From contig JAYTXD010000023.1 in assembly GCA_043743105.1 (NCBI GenBank), positions 1 through 10,547 on the forward strand: DNA of 10,547 nucleotides, given 5' to 3'. Of the stretch, positions 5,587-10,547 are shown piece after piece. Made by a program: the position numbers and the translations under genes. The stretch comes from RYN-417 sp043743105 (GTDB lineage: Bacteria; Patescibacteriota; Saccharimonadia; Saccharimonadales; JACDBH01). Positions within the stretch are counted from its first letter, which is position 1, and the number at the start of each line of letters is the position of its first letter. The notes under the pieces are model-generated. The model ran no database searches and was not told where the DNA came from. It was given only the letters and a program-made list of their open reading frames with translations.

Positions 5587-7722
5587 ATGAGTACCATTAA
5601 CCCGTTCGGTAAAGACTTAATAGTTGTCGAGACTGAACTGTGCGGCCGTCCGCTTAAACTAGAAGTTAACAGAGTAGGATTCCGTACTTCCGCCTCTGTT
5701 TTGGTGACCTACGGCGAAACAGTCGTGCTTGGAACAGCCATGGTCAGCAACAAAAGTGTGCACGGCATGGATTACTTCCCACTGAGCATTGATTATGAAG
5801 AAAAAATGTATGCCGCTGGCAAGATGAGTGGCTCACGTTTCATTAAAAGAGAAGGCCGCCCATCTGACGATGCAATTTTGATAGGCCGGTTGATTGACCG
5901 CCCAATCCGTCCGCTCTGGCCAAAGGGTTATCGTAAGGAAGTCCAAGGTGTTGCGACAGTACTGTCAATGGACCCAAGCTTTAGACCGGATATGGTCGCT
6001 ATGATTGCCATGAGTGCGGCGTTAAGCCTAACGGGCGAACCATTTGACGGCCCAGTAGCCGGTGTTCGTGTTGGTATGGTAGACGGCAAGTTTAAGGCAT
6101 TCGCTACCGCAGAAGAACTCGACATGGGCAAGCTTGACCTTGTTGTCGCTGGAACCAAAGACGCAATCATGATGGTTGAAGCAGGTGCGAACGAAGTTAC
6201 CGAAGAAGAAGTTGCTGAGGCGTTGGAATATGCCCACAAGGCCTACCAGCCTGCGATTGAAGCGCAGTTGGAACTTATTAAAAAAGTTGGTGTCACGGCG
6301 AAAGAGTTTGAACTGATCAAGCCGAACGAAGACATCCAGAAAGCCGTTGATGCATATGTTGCCGACAAGCTTGGCGAAGACCTCCGTAAGCCATATCCAG
6401 AACGCAACGAAATGGTCAGCATTTTGCGTGAGCAGACTATGACGTACTTCAAAGAAGAAACTGGCGAAGATGAATTTGCACCACTGAAAAGCGAATATGA
6501 AGAAGCTTTCCAGATGGCACTGCACAAAGACGTGCGTGCCGGAATTATTAAAGACCAGACCCGTCCTGATGGCCGGAAGCTGACTGACATCCGTCCGCTC
6601 AGCTCAGAAATCGGTCTGTTGCCACGTGCACATGGCTCAAGTTTGTTTACCCGCGGTATGACCCAAGGTCTTAACATCGTGACGCTAGCACCGCTCAGCT
6701 ATTCTCAAATGGTAGACACCATGGAAAAAGAAGGCGAACGCCGCTATATGCACCACTACAACGCTCCTGGTTACACCGTTGGTGAAGTAAAGCGCCTCGG
6801 CAGTCCTGGCCGCCGCGAAATTGGTCACGGTTACCTTGCAGAACGCGCGCTTGATGCAGTGCTTCCAAGTGAAGCAGACTTTCCATATGCAATCCGTAGC
6901 GTTACCGAGATTATGTCCCAAAACGGTTCGACCTCTATGGCTGCAACCTGCAGTAGCTGTTTGGCACTCATGGATGCTGGCGTACCGCTTAAAAACATGG
7001 TTTCTGGTATTGCTATGGGCCTTATGATGGACGGCGACACGCCGTATATCATGAGTGATATTGCCGATGCCGAAGATTTTGCCGGTGACATGGACTTTAA
7101 AACAGCGGGTACCGCTAATGGTATAACTGCGCTGCAAATGGATATGAAGGTTCACGGTTTGCCAGTAGAAATTTTGAAGAAGGCCTTGATGCAGGGTAAA
7201 GAAGGCCGCGCTCACATCTTGAAGCACATGATGGAAACCATTTCAAAGCCAAACGAGATGAGTCCATATGCACCACGTGTTATATCTATCAAGATTAACC
7301 CTGATAAAATCCGCGAAGTTATCGGCAAAGGCGGCGAAGTCATACAAAAAATTACTGCCGAGACTGGCACCGAAATTGACATTAAAGACGAAGGTATCGT
7401 GATGATATCGAGCCCTGACAAGGCGAAAATTGATGCCGCCATCAAGTGGATTCGAGGCATTACCGATGAACCGGAAGTCGGCACCATTTACGAACAAGTT
7501 CCTGTGGTAAATGTTATGGACTTTGGTGCTTTTGTGCAGATTATGCCAGGCAAAGATGGCTTGGTACACGTTTCTGAAATGAGTGAAGACCGCGTCGAAA
7601 AGCCATCTGATATAGTAAAAGAAGGTGACCTTGTAGATGTTAAACTAGTGGCCGTTGACGACCGCGGCCGCTTGAACCTCAGTATGAAGCAAGCTGCACG
7701 TGAACTAAAGGACAAGAAGTAG
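5587..7722 (+). CDS. pnp: Polyribonucleotide nucleotidyltransferase (PNPase)
   Basis: PNPase degrades RNA 3'-to-5' by phosphorolysis and can add tails; it acts as a trimer. The 711 residues match the usual family length. The domains are complete: a first RNase PH-like core (about 12-145, with SRFIKREGRPSDDAIL and RLIDRPIRPLWP), an alpha-helical linker (about 240-315), a second RNase PH core (from about 323, TRPDGRKLTDIRPLSSE), KH (GXXG at IGKGGE, 579-584) and S1 (about 632-704). Catalytic features are present: the QNGSTSMA phosphate-binding segment (S448, T449, S450) and the aspartates D497 and D503, corresponding by alignment to E. coli D486 and D492. It follows rpsO as in many bacteria, behind a structured leader. 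The next gene starts two bases after its stop, so downstream genes are probably co-transcribed. Confidence 0.98.
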   Translation: MSTINPFGKDLIVVETELCGRPLKLEVNRVGFRTSASVLVTYGETVVLGTAMVSNKSVHGMDYFPLSIDYEEKMYAAGKMSGSRFIKREGRPSDDAILIGRLIDRPIRPLWPKGYRKEVQGVATVLSMDPSFRPDMVAMIAMSAALSLTGEPFDGPVAGVRVGMVDGKFKAFATAEELDMGKLDLVVAGTKDAIMMVEAGANEVTEEEVAEALEYAHKAYQPAIEAQLELIKKVGVTAKEFELIKPNEDIQKAVDAYVADKLGEDLRKPYPERNEMVSILREQTMTYFKEETGEDEFAPLKSEYEEAFQMALHKDVRAGIIKDQTRPDGRKLTDIRPLSSEIGLLPRAHGSSLFTRGMTQGLNIVTLAPLSYSQMVDTMEKEGERRYMHHYNAPGYTVGEVKRLGSPGRREIGHGYLAERALDAVLPSEADFPYAIRSVTEIMSQNGSTSMAATCSSCLALMDAGVPLKNMVSGIAMGLMMDGDTPYIMSDIADAEDFAGDMDFKTAGTANGITALQMDMKVHGLPVEILKKALMQGKEGRAHILKHMMETISKPNEMSPYAPRVISIKINPDKIREVIGKGGEVIQKITAETGTEIDIKDEGIVMISSPDKAKIDAAIKWIRGITDEPEVGTIYEQVPVVNVMDFGAFVQIMPGKDGLVHVSEMSEDRVEKPSDIVKEGDLVDVKLVAVDDRGRLNLSMKQAARELKDKK

Positions 7723-7724
7723 TA

Positions 7725-8126
7725 ATGAACAAAATGCAGAAACATCAGTTTGGCATGGCTGTTTCAGCTGGAGTGTTACTGTGCATATTTGCGGCTGTCA
7801 TGGTCGGGAATATGAAAACACTTTTTGGAATATACATACCCAAAGAAATGGCTGTTGGCATAGCGGCCCCCTTAAGTTTTGGCTTCGCAGTACTTGCATA
7901 TGCATTACATCGCCAACGCAAAAATCCAGAAACCACAAAGGTTTACAGGGTGTTGGGATATTTCCTAGCTTACGCCTTATTTGTGATCGGATCGCGTTTG
8001 ACTGCAGCAGAAATGTTGGCTTTTTCTAACGAAGGGAGTTTCCCTAACAATGGCTACACGGTCACAGGTGGATTCATGATGTTATTCAGTGGGTTGCTGG
8101 CTGGGTATCTAAAAGGCAAAAAATAA
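7725..8126 (+). CDS. Four-helix hypothetical membrane protein
   Basis: This is a 133-aa protein I do not recognise. Four hydrophobic segments are likely membrane helices: about 12-29, 43-61, 74-92 and 114-129. The loop between helices 2 and 3 is strongly basic (HRQRKNPETTK) and the C terminus is KGKK, which by the positive-inside rule places both in the cytoplasm. With an even helix number, the N terminus (MNKMQKHQ) would be inside too. The loop between helices 3 and 4 (SNEGSFPNNGYTV) should be external. It starts two bases after the pnp stop. Its own stop overlaps the next ATG as TAATG. The run beginning here is visibly AT-richer than pnp. Confidence 0.75.
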   Translation: MNKMQKHQFGMAVSAGVLLCIFAAVMVGNMKTLFGIYIPKEMAVGIAAPLSFGFAVLAYALHRQRKNPETTKVYRVLGYFLAYALFVIGSRLTAAEMLAFSNEGSFPNNGYTVTGGFMMLFSGLLAGYLKGKK

Positions 8127-8218
8127 TGGCAGAATTAAAAGCTACCAAAAAAGCCGCGGATGATAATTTAAAAGATCTGCATAAATTCGCAAAATCTTTA
8201 GAAAGCAGCAAGAAGTGA
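8126..8218 (+). CDS. Small lysine-rich ORF, 30 aa
   Basis: The translation is MAELKATKKAADDNLK, continuing DLHKFAKSLESSKK. It is charged, lysine-rich and probably a single amphipathic helix, with no membrane segment. Three things support it as a gene. Its ATG overlaps the previous stop (TAATG), its stop overlaps the next start (TGATG at 8216-8220), and AAAAGG at 8111-8116 gives a ribosome binding site nine bases upstream. Without it, the 91 bases between the two membrane-protein genes would be an unusual gap in this tightly packed run. No function can be assigned. It could be a small partner of either membrane protein or merely a coupling leader. Confidence 0.55.
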   Translation: MAELKATKKAADDNLKDLHKFAKSLESSKK

Positions 8219-8610
8219 TGGGTAAACTAACTTCAAATCTAAAACACTTTTTCTATTTGGATAACTCAGCGTCATACGATGCTGTAAGATACCGAGATTA
8301 CACAGGGCCAGGGTTTAAATCCTTTAAAAAATCTGAATATTTTAGCCAAAGGCTTGGATTATCTAGAAAAGCGGAAGTGGCTGCATGGTCAGAGATGACG
8401 AAAGTGTCGCTATTAATACTTGCGCTCATTATTGCAGGATCTGTTCTATTCTTCGACATTGAACTTATAAAGGTATTGGCAGATGCGAGCTTACGTACTA
8501 AAGAAGTAGCTTTGTACATCATAATTCCGGTTATCATTGCTAATCTGGTATTCCTAAGTGAATACCCCCGTTTGGTATTCCTCATAAAAAACTTTGAGGT
8601 AAGAAAATAA
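8218..8610 (+). CDS. Two-helix hypothetical membrane protein
   Basis: I do not recognise this 130-aa protein. The first 60 residues are polar and aromatic (HFFYLDNSASYDAVRYRDYTG, then FKSFKKSEYFSQRLGLSRK). Two membrane helices follow at about 62-80 and 96-113, with a short loop containing DIELIKVLADASLRTKE. A short basic tail ends EVRK. With the basic N-terminal region inside, both ends are cytoplasmic. I chose ATG 8218, which overlaps the stop of the small ORF as TGATG, over GTG 8215, which would add one residue. The P-loop kinase begins one base after the stop. It may tether a soluble neighbour to the membrane, which is inference from gene order only. Confidence 0.75.
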   Translation: MGKLTSNLKHFFYLDNSASYDAVRYRDYTGPGFKSFKKSEYFSQRLGLSRKAEVAAWSEMTKVSLLILALIIAGSVLFFDIELIKVLADASLRTKEVALYIIIPVIIANLVFLSEYPRLVFLIKNFEVRK

Positions 8611-8611
8611 T

Positions 8612-9190
8612 ATGAGTTATTTCAAACAACCAGTATTACTTATGTTTTTAGGCTCACCGGGTTCGGGTAAGAGTTATTTTGCACGACAAGCGGCACAGAG
8701 GATGAACACAGTACGTTTCAATGGTGACTCTATGCGCCTTTCCATTTTTGGGTCATTAGACGCTATACATAGAGTCTACGAATCAAGTAGCAGGGAAACC
8801 GTAAATACTTATGTCTTTAACGCGATAGATTATGCAACTGGGCAAGTGCTATCGAGGAAACTAGATGTTGTATATGACGCTCATCACAATAAACGATCTG
8901 ACAGAACTAATTTGGAAAAACTAGCTTCAGAGTATGGCGCAGTCCCTGTATTAGTTTGGATAAAAACACCTTACGACATCGCGCTTAAACGCATACAGAC
9001 ACGCACACCGCAGATAGACCAAAGGCAAATGGACGAGGAGCATGCCAAAGATGTCATGGCGCGCCACCAAAAATTTACAGATGAGCCCGATGCGATGGAA
9101 AAAGTAATCGTTCTTGATGGACAAATACCTTTTGATGAACAGTTTGTAGATTTTGAAAAACAAATAGAAGAATTTATAGCGCATGACTAG
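8612..9190 (+). CDS. P-loop kinase of AAA_33 / polynucleotide-kinase type
   Basis: This 192-aa protein has a Walker A motif, GSPGSGKS, at residues 14-21. NGDSMR (37-42) follows and resembles the acceptor-binding D..R of T4 polynucleotide kinase and zeta-toxin-like kinases, with D39 as candidate catalytic base and R42. VVYDAHHNKRSDR (86-98) matches the strand and Asp-Ala/Thr-N-x-x-R of AAA_33 proteins. A lid-like arginine segment (ALKRIQTR) comes near 126-133. It should transfer the ATP gamma-phosphate, but the acceptor (RNA 5'-OH, nucleotide, sugar, antibiotic) cannot be read from sequence. There is no membrane helix. A GAGGT ribosome binding site lies 11 bases before the ATG. Its last eight bases overlap the UDG gene. 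The position between the genes for PNPase and RNase J makes an RNA-end substrate tempting but unproven. A zeta-toxin role is less likely because I see no antitoxin. Confidence 0.75.
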   Translation: MSYFKQPVLLMFLGSPGSGKSYFARQAAQRMNTVRFNGDSMRLSIFGSLDAIHRVYESSSRETVNTYVFNAIDYATGQVLSRKLDVVYDAHHNKRSDRTNLEKLASEYGAVPVLVWIKTPYDIALKRIQTRTPQIDQRQMDEEHAKDVMARHQKFTDEPDAMEKVIVLDGQIPFDEQFVDFEKQIEEFIAHD

Positions 9191-9761
9191 ACAGCAACTG
9201 CTTGACCGGATTAAGGCAGATATTTTAGCTAAAAATATCTGCCCGGATTTGGCCAAAACGGCTACACAGCTGGTTATGGGTGACGGCAACCCCGATGCCG
9301 ACATTGTTTTTATAGGCGAAGCGCCTGGCAAGAACGAAGACATACAGGGTAGACCGTTTGTCGGTGCCAGCGGCAAGTTTTTAAGCGAGATGTTAGCGCT
9401 TATAGACCTGAAACGAGAGGACATTTACATAACCAACATCGTCAAGTACAGGCCGCCGGAAAACCGCGATCCGACACCAGACGAAAAAGCAGCGTTCCTC
9501 CCATTTCTGGAGGCACAGCTAGAGGTAATTCAGCCGAAAGTAGTGGTAACACTTGGACGGCACAGTATGAATTGCTTCTTGCCAGGCCTTATAATTGGAC
9601 AGGTGCACGGGCAACCACAACGGTATAAAGGACGGGTATATCTACCTTTATTCCATCCAGCGGCGGCCTTATATAACGGGAGCATGAGGCAAACCCTCAT
9701 TGATGACTTTGTCAAAATCCCTCTAATCATTCAAGAAATCCAAAATTATAATAATTCTTAA
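9183..9761 (+). CDS. Family 4 uracil-DNA glycosylase with degenerate Fe-S site
   Basis: Family 4 UDGs remove uracil from DNA to start base-excision repair. This 192-aa protein has GEAPG (45-49), EDIQGRPFVGASG (52-64), the TNIVK-RPP-NR block (84-95) and HPAAAL (158-163), all diagnostic. The GEAPG form separates it from family 5, and the KRRIH insertion of UdgX is absent. The family's [4Fe-4S] cluster normally uses Cys-X2-Cys near the N terminus plus Cys in VKCRPP and about 15 residues later. Here only C20 remains; the partner position is K17, and the other two are Y89 and F105. The remaining cysteine, C131, is not at a ligand position. The enzyme probably folds without a cluster or is altered. 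It overlaps the kinase gene by eight bases, and a strong hairpin spans codons 11-21. Confidence 0.9.
   Translation: MTRQQLLDRIKADILAKNICPDLAKTATQLVMGDGNPDADIVFIGEAPGKNEDIQGRPFVGASGKFLSEMLALIDLKREDIYITNIVKYRPPENRDPTPDEKAAFLPFLEAQLEVIQPKVVVTLGRHSMNCFLPGLIIGQVHGQPQRYKGRVYLPLFHPAAALYNGSMRQTLIDDFVKIPLIIQEIQNYNNS
9215..9243 (+). repeat. Perfect 12-bp inverted repeat inside the UDG coding start
   Basis: GGCAGATATTTT (9215-9226) and AAAATATCTGCC (9232-9243) are perfectly complementary around a five-base AGCTA loop. The hairpin begins 32 bases after the UDG start codon and 25 bases after the kinase stop. No U-run follows, so it is not a normal intrinsic terminator. It could slow ribosomes, stabilise the kinase mRNA end or bind a dimeric protein. 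Confidence 0.7.
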
Positions 9762-9762
9762 G

Positions 9763-9768
9763 AAAGGA
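9763..9768 (+). promoter_or_regulatory. Shine-Dalgarno of the RNase J gene
   Basis: AAAGGA lies 11 bases before the ATG at 9780. It is in the 18-base gap after the UDG stop and supports this start, which includes the long low-complexity N terminus. Confidence 0.65.
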
Positions 9769-9779
9769 ATAACAAACAT

Positions 9780-10547
9780 ATGGATAACAATAACAATTCA
9801 CAAAACCCGCAATCAGGCGGACGGCCTCCAAGAGGTCCACGGCCACAAAACAGCCGTCGCCCGGGAGCTGGCGGCAACAATCAGCGCAGTGGTGGTCCTC
9901 GTGACAGCCAGGGCGCACAAAATGCAGGCGCACCTGTCAGCAATGGCCTTCGTAAAAGCTCCCGAGGAGCAGCTATGCGTGCGCAAAAACGCACAATTGA
10001 TGACGCAACCCGTCAGATAAACAGCGTGTTACAAGCGCCAAAATCATCTGAGAGCAGCGAGCGCCCGCGCGCCAACTTTATCGATGATAGCCCAGTACTT
10101 AAAGTGATTGGTATAGGTGGCATGGACAGCGGTGGTAGCAAAAACATGATGGTAATCGAATATATGAACGATGCCGTAATTATCGATTGCGGTAATGATC
10201 TTGGCGTTGACTTGCCAGGCATTAACTACGGCATCTGCGACACCAGCTACCTAGAAACTATCCGCCACAAACTACGTGCCTACGTCATCACACACGGACA
10301 CCTTGATCACATCGGTGGTTTGCCACACATTGTTCCGCTGTTCCCAGCACCAATTTATGGTAGTAAGTTTACAATTGGCCGTGTCCAAGAAATCTTCCAA
10401 AACTTTGGCGCGCCACTCCCAGAAGGATTTGAGCTTAAAACTGTCACTATGAACGAAGATACGCACGAGAAATTAAAAGTCGGGGAATTTTTTGTAGAAC
10501 TTGTGCGCGTTACGCACTCGATTCCTGGCTCGACTGTAGTTGTAATT
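9780..10547 (+). CDS. Ribonuclease J, N-terminal part, runs off the window
   Basis: The reading frame is open from ATG 9780 to the end (256 codons). RNase J is a metallo-beta-lactamase/beta-CASP nuclease with 5'-to-3' exonuclease and endonuclease activity on mRNA and pre-rRNA. The zinc motif THGHLDHIGGLP (H172, H174, D176, H177) and a further H246 (VTHSIPGS) are present. The fold begins near residue 106 with LKVIGIGGMDSGGSKN, where B. subtilis RNase J has GG-x-EIGKN, so the strict EIGKN is not kept. The first 104 or so residues are low-complexity, rich in G, R, P, N, Q and S, with several RGP/RPP patches, and look disordered and RNA-binding. The beta-CASP and C-terminal domains lie outside the window. 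It probably shares an mRNA with UDG and perhaps pnp. Confidence 0.93.
   Translation, partial: MDNNNNSQNPQSGGRPPRGPRPQNSRRPGAGGNNQRSGGPRDSQGAQNAGAPVSNGLRKSSRGAAMRAQKRTIDDATRQINSVLQAPKSSESSERPRANFIDDSPVLKVIGIGGMDSGGSKNMMVIEYMNDAVIIDCGNDLGVDLPGINYGICDTSYLETIRHKLRAYVITHGHLDHIGGLPHIVPLFPAPIYGSKFTIGRVQEIFQNFGAPLPEGFELKTVTMNEDTHEKLKVGEFFVELVRVTHSIPGSTVVVI

Noticed and set aside
6028..6525. A 165-residue minus-strand open frame inside pnp, with others of 144 and 180 residues nearby
   Set aside because: These are antisense shadows of strongly coding pnp sequence, with no family motifs and no credible start signals.
8612..9190. Zeta-toxin of a toxin-antitoxin pair
   Set aside because: The P-loop and Asp/Arg motifs are shared with zeta toxins, but the neighbouring small ORF does not resemble an epsilon antitoxin, is not adjacent, and the gene is embedded in a housekeeping operon.
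1..10547. CRISPR array, insertion sequence, tRNA or rRNA genes
   Set aside because: I saw no regularly spaced repeats, no transposase motifs or paired terminal repeats, and no tRNA-like cloverleaf or rRNA sequence on either strand.

Overview
This window looks like a chromosomal segment from a Patescibacteria/CPR bacterium, most likely Candidatus Saccharibacteria (TM7). That assignment is inferred from the whole picture: a short TruB with no PUA domain, a bS20 with a lysine/alanine tail, RNase J with a long disordered N-terminal extension, an iron-sulfur-poor family 4 uracil-DNA glycosylase, and many short tightly packed genes. TGA acts as a normal stop (truB and a small ORF end on it at family-typical or coupled positions), so the Gly-recoded codes of Gracilibacteria/SR1 are unlikely.

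Layout. (1) 1-2119: a strong extended -10 promoter drives a large, soluble, unrecognised 683-aa protein. (2) 2120-2154: a long hairpin works as a shared terminator between this gene and the convergent rpsT (bS20, minus strand, 2170-2514). (3) 2515-2656: a divergent promoter region. (4) 2657-5420: a degenerate DHH/NrnA-like protein with a long proline-rich acidic tail, then truB, then rpsO. This matches the tail of the widespread nusA-infB-rbfA-nrnA-truB-ribF-rpsO-pnp gene order, with ribF absent. truB and rpsO each carry a promoter so close to the start codon that their transcripts should be leaderless or nearly so. (5) 5421-5586: a 166-base rpsO-pnp intergenic region that can fold into three nested stems, with an eight-base-pair pseudoknot into the apical loop. 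(6) 5587-7722: pnp, complete with both RNase PH cores, KH and S1. (7) 7725-9190: an AT-richer, translationally coupled run of four genes: a four-helix membrane protein, a 30-aa small ORF, a two-helix membrane protein and a P-loop kinase of the AAA_33/polynucleotide-kinase type. (8) 9183-10547: a family 4 UDG lacking three of its four cluster cysteines, then the start of RNase J, which runs off the window.

How they work together. From truB onward the genes are co-directional and nearly all touch or overlap. The theme is RNA metabolism: tRNA pseudouridylation (TruB), ribosome assembly (bS15), 3'-to-5' decay (PNPase) and 5'-to-3'/endo decay (RNase J), with a possible nucleic-acid or nucleotide kinase between the two nucleases. 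The best candidate for something undescribed is the pnp leader structure. Next are the catalytically dead-looking NrnA-position protein and the UDG that appears to have lost its Fe-S cluster.
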